The notes under the pieces are model-generated. The model searched no databases. It was not told the origin of the DNA and saw only the letters and a list, made by a program, of their open reading frames with translations. A DNA stretch of 64,000 nucleotides from Ignavibacteriota bacterium. Its GTDB lineage: Bacteria; Bacteroidota; Ignavibacteria; Tepidaquicellales; Tepidaquicellaceae. Position numbers and translations under genes: made by a program. Of the stretch, positions 26,103 to 34,406 are shown piece by piece (position 1 is the first letter of the stretch; every line of letters starts with the position of its first letter). The DNA lies in contig JACREY010000008.1 in assembly GCA_016218085.1 (NCBI GenBank), positions 1 to 64,000 on the forward strand. The letters run 5' to 3'.

Positions 26103-27374
26103 ATGAATAAATATACATCAAAATTTTTGCTTTTTTTATTTTTATTTCCTGCTGTCCTGCTTTCGCAGAACAAGCTTCTGATACCTATGGAATCAAACGG
26201 ACAGACAAACCACCTTAAAGCATATGGAATTGCATACAGGCATCTGCTTGCAGGGAAAGAGCTTGACTGGCTTCTGAATTACAGGGGCGGCTCTTTTTTG
26301 TTTAATTTCAGCAGTTCGCTCGAAGAAGAATGCAAAAACAAAAATGTAAGTTATGAACTGCTGGATGGCACCCGGTCAGCACAAATTTATGCAGAAGCCC
26401 AGGATGAATCAAAGAATACGGATGTAATCAGACTTGAAAAAGTTGCAAGGCTAGCAGTTTATATTCCACCTTTTTCTCTTCCGTGGGATGATGCGGTTCA
26501 GCTTGCAATGGATTATGCTGAAATTCCATACGACAAACTGTGGGATGAGGAAGTGCTTTCAGGTAAGTTAAAGGGTTATGACTGGATTCACCTGCATCAC
26601 GAGGATTTTTCAGGACAGTACGGTAAATTTTTTGCAACATACGGAATGGCTGCATGGTACCAGAACCAGATGAAAGTTAATGAAGAAACTGCAAAAAAAT
26701 TCGGATACAAAAAAGTATCCGGTCTGAAGCTGGCAGTTGTTAAAAAATTAAAAGAATATATTGCAAATGGAGGATTTCTCTTCACTATGTGCTCAGCTAC
26801 GGATACTTATGACATTGCACTTGCAGTTCAGTATACCGACATTTGCGATGCAATGTACGACCATGACGGGTTTGATACGGATGCAAACAACAGGCTGGAT
26901 TTCAGCGAATGCATTGCATTTCAGGATTTTCAGATTGAACTTAATCCCTATGTTTATAAATATTCAAATATAGATATTACAACAGACTTGCTTTCATACG
27001 GCTCTTACAATGATTATTTCAAACTGGTCGATTTCTCCGCAAAGTTCGACCCTGTCCCGACTATGCTGATTCAGTGCCATACTTCGCTTGTGAAAGGATT
27101 TCTCGGACAGACATCAGGTTTTCATAAACAGTACGTAAAACCAAACGTGGTAATACTTGGAATGAATGAAGGAACGGATTTCGTAAAATATATACACGGA
27201 AATTACGGGAAGGGGACTTTTACTCTACTTGGGGGACACGATCCTGAAGATTACCAGCACCTTGTCGGAGCTCCTGCCACAGAACTGAATAATTACCCGA
27301 ATTCTCCCGGATACAGATTAATTTTAAATAATGTACTATTCCCCGCTGCCAAAAAGAAAAAATTAAAAACCTGA
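26103..27374 (+). CDS. secreted GATase1-like protein of unknown function
   Basis: 423 residues. The signal peptide MNKYTSKFLLFLFLFPAVLLSQ is followed by a globular domain. YIPPFSLPWDD, YDWIHLHHEDFSGQYG and ANGGFLFTMCSATDTYD resemble class I glutamine-amidotransferase-like folds, with Cys in MCSATD at a nucleophile-like elbow. A conserved His follows in LLGGHDPEDY. I recall relatives in this phylum labelled asparagine synthetase B, but no ligase domain is visible and that name looks unsafe. Its stop overlaps the ATG of the BtuF-like gene (TGATG), so the two are coupled and may act together in the periplasm. Confidence 0.6.
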   Translation: MNKYTSKFLLFLFLFPAVLLSQNKLLIPMESNGQTNHLKAYGIAYRHLLAGKELDWLLNYRGGSFLFNFSSSLEEECKNKNVSYELLDGTRSAQIYAEAQDESKNTDVIRLEKVARLAVYIPPFSLPWDDAVQLAMDYAEIPYDKLWDEEVLSGKLKGYDWIHLHHEDFSGQYGKFFATYGMAAWYQNQMKVNEETAKKFGYKKVSGLKLAVVKKLKEYIANGGFLFTMCSATDTYDIALAVQYTDICDAMYDHDGFDTDANNRLDFSECIAFQDFQIELNPYVYKYSNIDITTDLLSYGSYNDYFKLVDFSAKFDPVPTMLIQCHTSLVKGFLGQTSGFHKQYVKPNVVILGMNEGTDFVKYIHGNYGKGTFTLLGGHDPEDYQHLVGAPATELNNYPNSPGYRLILNNVLFPAAKKKKLKT

Positions 27375-28267
27375 TGAAACGAATAATACTTTTTATAGGA
27401 TTTATACTATTTATATCATTATCTTCCTGCGAAAAAGAAGAAGTATTCAATTCCGAAAATTCAATCAGGGATGATGCAGGTAATATATTCCCGCTCGATT
27501 TTAATCCGAAAAGAATAATTTCCCTTGCTCCGAACATAACCGAAACAATATATTCATTAAATGCAGATTCACTATTATTTGGCGTTACAGATTACTGTGA
27601 TTTTCCTCCGGAAGCAAAAAACAAGGATAAGGTAGGCTCCTTGCTTGACCCGAATATTGAAAAAATCACATCACTGAAGCCTGATTTGATTTTTATGACA
27701 ACTGAAGGAAATTCAAAATATACTTACCTGTCGCTGAAAAATAATGGTTTTAAAGTATTTGTAGCGAATCCGGGAGATATTGACGGAATTAAAAGAATGA
27801 TAACCGGGATTGGAATTCTAACCGGAAAAAAGCAGACAGCTAAAAAACTGGCAGAGAGAATAGAAGATGAAAGGAAATATTTCAAGCTTGAAAACACCGG
27901 CATCAAACCGAAAAAATGCCTTTTAATAGTATCAATGAACCCGCTTATAACGGTAAATAGATTCACATATATAAGTGAAGTTATGGAATTGTCCGGTTTG
28001 GAAAATATATACAACAGCGAGCTTCTTGAATATCCGAATATCAGCTACGAAGATGTGCTATTGAAAAATCCCGAATGCATAGTTTATATGTGCGATACAA
28101 CAAATAAAACTTTGGTAATGGAAACGGCTGATGCCATTAAATCAAGGCTGGGAGTAACAGATGCGGTAAAAAACAACAGAATATTTCCCGTTGATGAAAA
28201 TATTATTTCACGCCCCGGTACGAGAGTTATGGAATGCGTTAAATTGCTTAGATTAAAAGTTTTTTAG
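27374..28267 (+). CDS. BtuF-like periplasmic binding lipoprotein
   Basis: 297 residues. The lipobox LSSC gives a lipidated Cys. The body is a helical-backbone (class III) binding protein: PKRIISLAPNITETIYSLNA, VGSLLDPNIEKITSLKPDLIF and SRPGTRVMECVKLLRLK. This family binds cobalamin, haem or siderophores for ABC import. BtuF fits the B12-dependent genes in the window, but no permease or ATPase is adjacent. Its last 15 bases overlap the convergent coiled-coil gene. Confidence 0.8.
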   Translation: MKRIILFIGFILFISLSSCEKEEVFNSENSIRDDAGNIFPLDFNPKRIISLAPNITETIYSLNADSLLFGVTDYCDFPPEAKNKDKVGSLLDPNIEKITSLKPDLIFMTTEGNSKYTYLSLKNNGFKVFVANPGDIDGIKRMITGIGILTGKKQTAKKLAERIEDERKYFKLENTGIKPKKCLLIVSMNPLITVNRFTYISEVMELSGLENIYNSELLEYPNISYEDVLLKNPECIVYMCDTTNKTLVMETADAIKSRLGVTDAVKNNRIFPVDENIISRPGTRVMECVKLLRLKVF

Positions 28268-28936
28268 AATTGTTCCGGCTATTTCTTTAATTCTTTTTTC
28301 CGTCGAGTTAAGTTTTTCAAGAAGTTCTTTCAGGCGGTCCTGTTTTTTCCTTTCCCTGGTTTCCTCTTCGCTTTCAGGGCGTATCGAAAATTCTTCGTTA
28401 TTCCGTGCGGTTGGAATATTATCAGCCTGAACCGGTGAATAGTAATTTATGGCAGTTTTATTCTTTTCCCTGTATGCCGAAAAAATATCTCCGAGCTTGT
28501 TATCCATTTCCTTTATTTTATCTTCAATCATCGCTTTGTTCTGAATATCCGGTTTTATAGAAAAAATCGGTTTTTGAGATTTTTCCAGGTCGTCAAGCAG
28601 TTTATAGTTCTCCTCAATTTTCCTTGAAATTAAATCATTTGTGGAAATGTCAGGCGAATTCAGGTGGTTTTTAAAGCTGTTTTCAAGTACTGTTAAATTT
28701 CTGTTTAATGATTCGAGGTTTTTTGCTTCTGAATTTCTCTTTATATCCTCTGTTTTTTTAATATCTTTCTTTTTCAATTCTTCTTTAAATTTTTCTTCCA
28801 TTAAATCTATTTTCTTCGAAATGACTGATATAGCGTTCATACAAATTCTTTTCTCAAGTCCTTTGCACTGCGATTCAAGTTCGTTCAGATACTCAATGCT
28901 CCTTTTATTCCTTATAAATTGATTTTGCAACCTCAT
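28253..28936 (-). CDS. coiled-coil protein related to the insert in the split glycosyltransferase
   Basis: 227 residues, mostly charged helices with no signal peptide or membrane span. Two stretches, KIKEMDNKLGDIFSAYREK and KELLEKLNSTEKRIKEIAG, resemble repeats in the 32455-34296 product (KLMDVQNQIKNIYEANKEH and RDLLERLISIDERIKQLSS). A sigma-54 promoter lies at 28980-28995. It is divergent from the glycan export operon and may be its cytoplasmic partner, perhaps by coiled-coil contact. No known family. Confidence 0.7.
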   Translation of the reverse strand: MRLQNQFIRNKRSIEYLNELESQCKGLEKRICMNAISVISKKIDLMEEKFKEELKKKDIKKTEDIKRNSEAKNLESLNRNLTVLENSFKNHLNSPDISTNDLISRKIEENYKLLDDLEKSQKPIFSIKPDIQNKAMIEDKIKEMDNKLGDIFSAYREKNKTAINYYSPVQADNIPTARNNEEFSIRPESEEETRERKKQDRLKELLEKLNSTEKRIKEIAGTILKNF

Positions 28937-28979
28937 AAATATTTTTACCCTTTTGCTTGTAGGAATTTATTCAATCTTT

Positions 28980-28995
28980 TGCAAGAACTGTACCA
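28980..28995 (-). promoter_or_regulatory. sigma-54 promoter of the coiled-coil gene
   Basis: Minus strand reads TGGTACAGTTCTTGCA: GG and GC doublets at correct spacing and one mismatch (T for C at the fourth base). Predicted start near 28969, leader about 33 bases before the ATG at 28936. Confidence 0.55.
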
Positions 28996-29337
28996 AAAAT
29001 AGTAAAATTAAAAAACGCTAAATATTTTATATTTTTGAAATTAATAAGATATCAATTCGGTTTCATAACAGAGAATAAGAAAGTCGGATTACTATTTTTT
29101 TATTTATGCATATTTCGATTTACTATTATTATTTTGGTTTCATTGACTTTTTGATTTGTAAAATAGAGTTAAGAGATTTTCAAAAATGAAAATACATAGT
29201 TCGTTCATTACAGAACATAGTATGAATACTGCGAAAATTATGAGATTTTAAGTGAAATAAGTTAAAAAGATAAAAAAATCCTTTTATAATATATTAGTAA
29301 AACAGTAATATATATTTATCGCAAAATTCCTTTCGTT

Positions 29338-29353
29338 TGGTCTAAAAATTGTA
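29338..29353 (+). promoter_or_regulatory. weak sigma-54-like promoter of the glycan export operon
   Basis: TGGTCTAAAAATTGTA keeps GG and the spacing but has GT in place of the -12 GC. The predicted transcript start is about 16 bases before the ATG at 29381. The same -12 variant occurs at 6111-6126. Chance is quite possible. Confidence 0.3.
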
Positions 29354-29380
29354 TGTTACAATTTGTAAAAAATTATTAAA

Positions 29381-31027
29381 ATGATTAAGGGTAAAAAATA
29401 TCAATCAGATATAGGGTCTTTGTTTTATTCGGCTATTGCAGTAGCTATCATATCAATTTTATTAACTTCCGGTAATGCATTTTCTCAGGTATCGGATAAT
29501 AAACTTGATTTAGCATACAATTACCTGAATAACGGCCAGACAGATCTCGCAATTAGTCTTTTCGAGGAGTATGCAGGTTCAAATCCTTCCGAAACAAAAA
29601 TATTTCTTCAGCTTGGTTATGCATATAAACTACAGAAGAATTTAATCAAGGCAAAGGAAAATTTTACTTACGTATATAATCATTCTGTAAATACGGAGGA
29701 AATAAATTCCGCGAAATCGGAACTTGATTATATGAATAAGGGTAATGATTTAAGTCTTTTAAACAGGGCATATGAGACACTCAACCTCGGAAATACGGGC
29801 GAAGCGATAAATATGTTTGAAGACTATATATCAAGAAATCCCAGGTCAACATCGGTTTATCTTCAGCTTGCATATTTATACAAGCAGCAGGAAAATACTG
29901 ACAAGGCAATAACTTATTTCCAGTATGTTGTAGACAATGCTGTAGATGCTGAAAGCATATCAAAAGCACAGTCAGAAATTGAGAATATTTACAGGCAGAA
30001 GTATGCTGTTAAAACAACCGAGAAAACTTATACAGGAACGAGCAGTTCTGATGATTTGAACGAAGCTTATAATGCACTTAACAGCGGAAATACAAAAAAA
30101 GCCATAGATATTTTTGAATCATACTTAAAGACACATACTGATGACACGAAAATATATATGCAGCTTGCATATATTTATGACAAGGAAAAAAATTACAGCA
30201 AGGCTATTCAGTATTTTGATTACGTAGCAGCTGTTTCAAACAACAGGGATGAAATTGATAATGCAAAGCAGTCGGCAATGATTTTAAGGCAGATGAATGC
30301 ATACAGGTCATTCAGGTCATTGGAAATTTATTTCTACAATGCTTATGATTCTTATTACCAGAATTATATTTCAAATTTCCTCGGTCATTTGAGTTTTAAA
30401 ATGAGCAAATATGTTGATTACGGATTTTACGGTGACATCTATATGGATGCAAGATCAAAAAAGACAAATATACTAAACGACAGGTATCTCGAAGCCGGCG
30501 GATTTATGAGGTTTAAGTTTTCAAATCATATCGGCCTTGAAATGAGACTCGGTTATTTCAGAGAGCTTGATCTGGATAAAAACGGCGTGAACTTCAAACC
30601 CATTCTTTATATGGGAACGAGGTTCGGAGATGCTCCTGTATATCTGAGCAGGAAAACAACAAAAACAGAGAATTTCTATTTCGATATTTATTCGACAGAA
30701 TTATACGATTCAAAATATAAAAACCTTTTTGCACAGATTCAGCTGAAAGAAGTATTAAGATATATGACCGGCGGATATTCCTATCTTGAGTTCTATCTTA
30801 TGCAGATGGCTCAGGCGGACAGCAGGCAGCTATCTTACAATAATTACGGCGAAGCTAGCATTGGGCTTTCTTTTAAACCAAATCTTGCAAATTTCCCCGC
30901 AATATTTATCGAAGGTACAAATAGAATAAATTTTGTGGATGATAACGGAAATTACTTCCAGGGTGAAATGAAAAGTATTTTTCAAGTCAAAGCAGGTTTT
31001 ATAATTAATTTTAACTTGGCATTATGA
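29381..31027 (+). CDS. NfrA/BcsC-like TPR and outer-membrane barrel protein
   Basis: 548 residues. After a signal anchor (about 15-35) come three ~100-residue units with TPRs (NNGQTDLAISLFEEY, NLGNTGEAINMFEDY, NSGNTKKAIDIFESY). From about residue 310 the chain is beta-rich with aromatic girdles (SLEIYFYNAYDSYYQNYISN), matching the C-terminal barrel of NfrA-type proteins. It ends in a strand (IINFNLAL). By analogy it forms the periplasmic scaffold and outer-membrane exit for a glycan made by the inner-membrane synthase encoded next. Its stop overlaps the ATG of the glycosyltransferase half by four bases. Confidence 0.78.
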   Translation: MIKGKKYQSDIGSLFYSAIAVAIISILLTSGNAFSQVSDNKLDLAYNYLNNGQTDLAISLFEEYAGSNPSETKIFLQLGYAYKLQKNLIKAKENFTYVYNHSVNTEEINSAKSELDYMNKGNDLSLLNRAYETLNLGNTGEAINMFEDYISRNPRSTSVYLQLAYLYKQQENTDKAITYFQYVVDNAVDAESISKAQSEIENIYRQKYAVKTTEKTYTGTSSSDDLNEAYNALNSGNTKKAIDIFESYLKTHTDDTKIYMQLAYIYDKEKNYSKAIQYFDYVAAVSNNRDEIDNAKQSAMILRQMNAYRSFRSLEIYFYNAYDSYYQNYISNFLGHLSFKMSKYVDYGFYGDIYMDARSKKTNILNDRYLEAGGFMRFKFSNHIGLEMRLGYFRELDLDKNGVNFKPILYMGTRFGDAPVYLSRKTTKTENFYFDIYSTELYDSKYKNLFAQIQLKEVLRYMTGGYSYLEFYLMQMAQADSRQLSYNNYGEASIGLSFKPNLANFPAIFIEGTNRINFVDDNGNYFQGEMKSIFQVKAGFIINFNLAL

Positions 31028-32412
31028 TATACGACATTTTTCAAATATTATTATGGGTTACCGCTATTATGCTTGTAATTAGCGGACTCGATGATATGTA
31101 TATGGATTTACTGTACTGGATTTACAGGAAGAAATACAAGGATAAGATGCCCGATTTCAACGAAATGTTTGACAAGGATGAGAAACCTATTGCTATCATC
31201 TTGGGTGCATGGAAAGAATCTTCCGTAATCGGCAGGACACTTAGTTATGCGGTGAGAAATCTGAAATACAATAACTACAGATTCTTTGTAGGTGTATATC
31301 CGAATGATCCCGATACAATCAGGATTGTAAAAGAGATATCCAAAAAGGACTCAAGGGTTATTGCCTGTATAAATCCGCAGAACGGACCGACAACGAAAGC
31401 TGACAATCTGAACAGTCTTTATGCGGGATTATGCGAATATGAGAAAGTTTATGGTGAATTCGAAATAGTGCTGGTTCACGACGCAGAAGATTTTATGCAT
31501 CCATACGCTTTGAAGTTGTATAATTTCCTTATAGGTTATAAAGGCTATCACGGTGTGCAGATTCCCGTTATACCGATAAAAAGCAAACTTGGTGGAATTT
31601 TCCACAGAACTTATTGCGATGCTTTTGCGGAAGTCCACACAAAGGATATGATTGTCCGCGAAGCAATGGATACTTTCATTCCGTTCTCAGGTACGGGTAT
31701 GGGATTCCACAGGAAAGCAATTTATTATCTTGAGAAGAATAACGGATTACAGGAAGGCAAGGAAGTGCATATTGATGCTGAACTTACAAATACTTACTTC
31801 CAAAATAATGAAGAAGCCGTAAAAGACGATATTCTTGTAAATGATACAAGCTATAAAGACGATCCGTTTGAAAGCCTGAATGCAAAATCTTATATTCCAC
31901 CTCGCGAAACTCCGAACCAGATAAGAAATTATACTACGGTATTTTTATCATTTGTTCTGATGTTTGTCTCATTCCTGGTTTATACCGGAGCTACTGAAAG
32001 CTCCGAGCAGGAAGTAATAGCAGATAACAAGGATGGAAATGTAATTGAAAACATAGTGAACAAGGTCAGTTATACGGACGCTTTTGCAAATACAATGGCA
32101 AATGAAAACCTGAACTTGCCTGAAAATGTAATCAGAATATCAAACAGCTTCAGGGACAATCAGTACAATGTAAATTATATTGTAAAAGACGGAATGTATA
32201 ATATCGAAGAATCTAACTGGAATAATGATGAAGCGGCAAGGAACAGACTCAGTGAAGTTCAGAGCATATTAGGTTATGAAAAAACCAAAGGTCTTATTAT
32301 TAAAAGCACGGGCGAAGATGGAAATATTTATAAAGTAATAATTGGTGAATACGGTTCAATTGATGAAGCAAGAGAACAGGTTTCAAAAATAAAAGAAATT
32401 ACAGAGAAATAA
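31024..32412 (+). CDS. N-terminal half of a split NfrB-like family 2 glycosyltransferase, with SPOR-like tail
   Basis: 462 residues. A membrane helix (4-25) is followed by GLDDMYMDLLYWIYRKK and a GT-A half: IAIILGAWKESSVIG, VGVYPNDPDT, GPTTKADNLN and the metal-binding HDAEDF (152-157), all as in NfrB. Similarity stops near residue 245 (FHRKAIYYLEKNNG). The family's catalytic TED and QxxRW motifs are missing here; they occur in the next gene. The rest is unrelated: linker, membrane helix (~304-320) and a SPOR-like domain (~380-460, IYKVIIGEYGSIDEAREQV). The frame ends TAA TAA. Confidence 0.82.
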   Translation: MIYDIFQILLWVTAIMLVISGLDDMYMDLLYWIYRKKYKDKMPDFNEMFDKDEKPIAIILGAWKESSVIGRTLSYAVRNLKYNNYRFFVGVYPNDPDTIRIVKEISKKDSRVIACINPQNGPTTKADNLNSLYAGLCEYEKVYGEFEIVLVHDAEDFMHPYALKLYNFLIGYKGYHGVQIPVIPIKSKLGGIFHRTYCDAFAEVHTKDMIVREAMDTFIPFSGTGMGFHRKAIYYLEKNNGLQEGKEVHIDAELTNTYFQNNEEAVKDDILVNDTSYKDDPFESLNAKSYIPPRETPNQIRNYTTVFLSFVLMFVSFLVYTGATESSEQEVIADNKDGNVIENIVNKVSYTDAFANTMANENLNLPENVIRISNSFRDNQYNVNYIVKDGMYNIEESNWNNDEAARNRLSEVQSILGYEKTKGLIIKSTGEDGNIYKVIIGEYGSIDEAREQVSKIKEITEK

Positions 32413-32454
32413 TAAATTTTAAGGAAATTAGTTCCAAGGGTAAATCTAAAAAAA

Positions 32455-34296
32455 ATGGTTGCACATTTTCAAATTCAGAACTCTTCTATTATTTCAAAAA
32501 TTCTTGAGATAATAAGAAAACAAGCAAAAGAGGGCAATGGGAAGTTCCTCCGCATCATCGATGATTCCATCAGGTGGGGGGAACTTCGTAGCTCAATTGT
32601 TAATAAAATCCCAATTCTCAGCAACGGCAGTTTCGAGCATCACGATGTACTCCAGCTCTTTAAATGCCTTGTTATCGGTAACATCTACGATTTAACCGAC
32701 AACCAGATTCCCGAAGAAATTTCAGACAGAAAAAGTTATCAGAATTTCATCGAATTATTGTCAAGGCAGGAAATTCCTGACGCAAAAATAATTTCGGCTT
32801 TTAAAATGCTGCTTGAAAAATATGATTTGTTCGATGAGTTATTCGACAAATTCTATGAGCAGTTACTCGAATCAAAATTAAAAGTTATGGAAGGAGAAGA
32901 GAAAGGTTTTATGGAAAACTTTAACGAAAACCAGGAGAATAATTTAGTGGACTTCAACAAATACAAAACAGACGATAAAATAAAAATGGACGAAAAGATT
33001 AACGAAATCGAGGACAGAATCAAGAAACTATATGAAAGAAAACTTCCATCGGACCCGGAAAGTTCAGATATTGATTCAAATGCCGGAGAGGTGCTCAAGC
33101 ACAAGCTTATGGATGTTCAGAATCAGATAAAAAACATCTACGAAGCCAATAAAGAGCATCGTGAAAAAACAATAATAGATGGCGTTAGCGAAAAATCATC
33201 GAAAGAATCGAGAGATTTACTGGAAAGGCTTATCAGCATTGACGAAAGAATAAAGCAGTTAAGCAGCATTGCTTCAAAAATAGATGATAAAAATGAACAC
33301 GAAACCGGCGGAAAAAGCGGAGAACTCTATAAAAAGCTTTTCGATACTTTCTATAACCAAAGCCCAAAAACTTCTGAAATGAAGTCAGAGTTTACTTCCG
33401 ATTCACCGTCCGGCAAAGGGATTGTAAAGGATAAGCTTAGTACGATAGATTACGAGATTAACGAGCTTAAGGAAAGCCTGAATAAATTGTATCCCGCCGG
33501 CAGCAGGACAAAAGAAGAAAATAAAGAAACCGAAGTTTTAACCGCAGAGCAGGAAATAGCAGAAACTGAACCGGTGATAAATATTGAGTCTGAAAAGGCT
33601 CCTGAAGAAGAGAAAATAAAAATTGAAGCAAAGCAGATTACTCCCCACGGAGTGCTTGTACTGACACCTAAAGCAAAAAAAGAGGGAATATTCAATGATG
33701 CGAATCTTACAGAAGATTATGAGCTTGGATACAGATTTTATGAACTCGGTTTTAAAACCGGATTCTTTAATGTTAAATTGGATAAAAACGATGACGCAAC
33801 AAGAATAGCAACTGCGGAATTTTTCCCGAATACATTCTGGACTTCCGTTAAGCAAAGGTCAAGATGGATTGCCGGAATCTGCTTCCAGAACTGGAAATCA
33901 CATAAATGGAAAGGAAATCTTTCGACAAAATATTTCCTTTTCAGGGACAGAAAGTCAATATTCAGTTTCTTTGGAGCGTTTTTGTCAAACATTGTTATCC
34001 TGTATTTCGTTTATGCTATCATTGCTCATATTTTCCATTTTAAATATGTTTATTCACTCGTTGGACATTCATCGGTTCTATGGTATCTTATGATTGCAAA
34101 CTTTTTGTTTATGATATCAAGGGCTTCACACAGGTTTATATTCACTTATAACTGGTACGGATTTAAATACGCATTTTTCAGCTTCTTCAGGCTGATACTC
34201 GACACCTTTGTAAACTTTTTCGCAATAGCTCGTTCAGTGGATGTTTTCAGAAAGACCAAGAAAAAAGTTGTGTGGGATGCTACATCACACTATTAA
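32455..34296 (+). CDS. transposase-N (DUF772-like), coiled-coil and C-terminal half of the split NfrB-like glycosyltransferase
   Basis: 613 residues. Residues ~20-145 resemble the N-terminal DUF772 domain of IS5/IS1182-type transposases (NGSFEHHDVLQLFKCLV, IYDLTDNQIPEEISDRKSY, EIPDAKIISAFKMLLEK), but no DDE nuclease follows. Residues ~175-350 hold four related coiled-coil units (IEDRIKKLYE, VQNQIKNIYE, IDERIKQLSS, IDYEINELKE), then an acidic linker. From ~412 the chain is the missing NfrB half: NLTEDYELGYRF (catalytic TED), QRSRWIAGICFQNWKSHKW (QxxRW), FLFRDRKSIFS, three membrane helices and a final VVWDATSHY. The c-di-GMP-binding MshEN domain of E. coli NfrB is absent. Confidence 0.8.
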   Translation: MVAHFQIQNSSIISKILEIIRKQAKEGNGKFLRIIDDSIRWGELRSSIVNKIPILSNGSFEHHDVLQLFKCLVIGNIYDLTDNQIPEEISDRKSYQNFIELLSRQEIPDAKIISAFKMLLEKYDLFDELFDKFYEQLLESKLKVMEGEEKGFMENFNENQENNLVDFNKYKTDDKIKMDEKINEIEDRIKKLYERKLPSDPESSDIDSNAGEVLKHKLMDVQNQIKNIYEANKEHREKTIIDGVSEKSSKESRDLLERLISIDERIKQLSSIASKIDDKNEHETGGKSGELYKKLFDTFYNQSPKTSEMKSEFTSDSPSGKGIVKDKLSTIDYEINELKESLNKLYPAGSRTKEENKETEVLTAEQEIAETEPVINIESEKAPEEEKIKIEAKQITPHGVLVLTPKAKKEGIFNDANLTEDYELGYRFYELGFKTGFFNVKLDKNDDATRIATAEFFPNTFWTSVKQRSRWIAGICFQNWKSHKWKGNLSTKYFLFRDRKSIFSFFGAFLSNIVILYFVYAIIAHIFHFKYVYSLVGHSSVLWYLMIANFLFMISRASHRFIFTYNWYGFKYAFFSFFRLILDTFVNFFAIARSVDVFRKTKKKVVWDATSHY

Positions 34297-34406
34297 AATT
34301 GTAATAAAAATTTAAATAAAAACATAAAAAATATTTATAACAGTAAATATTGATATTTAGAGTTTAATTCAAAAATAACATTAATTTAATTTATTAGGAG
34401 ATAAAA

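Larger units (their letters stand above)
28937..29380. other. 444-bp divergent control region of the glycan locus
   Basis: AT-rich spacer with no open frame I would support. It separates the coiled-coil gene from the NfrA-like gene. It holds a good sigma-54 promoter facing left (28980-28995) and a weak one facing right (29338-29353). The intervening 340 bp show no clear palindrome of the TTGAGA/TCTCAA type. Confidence 0.45.

Noticed and set aside
26103-27374. Asparagine synthetase B
   Set aside because: No N-terminal Ntn amidotransferase or synthetase domain is visible and the protein has a signal peptide.
27374-28267. Cobalamin riboswitch upstream of B12-related genes
   Set aside because: No B12-box-like conserved sequence was found upstream of the BtuF-like, mutase or TonB receptor genes by eye.
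32455-32890. Intact insertion sequence at the start of the second glycosyltransferase half
   Set aside because: Only the DUF772-like N-terminal domain is present; no DDE domain, no terminal inverted repeats and no target duplication were seen.
34330-34351. AATATTTA/TAAATATT hairpin after the glycan operon
   Set aside because: All A-T stem with no following T-run; too weak to call a terminator in AT-rich DNA.
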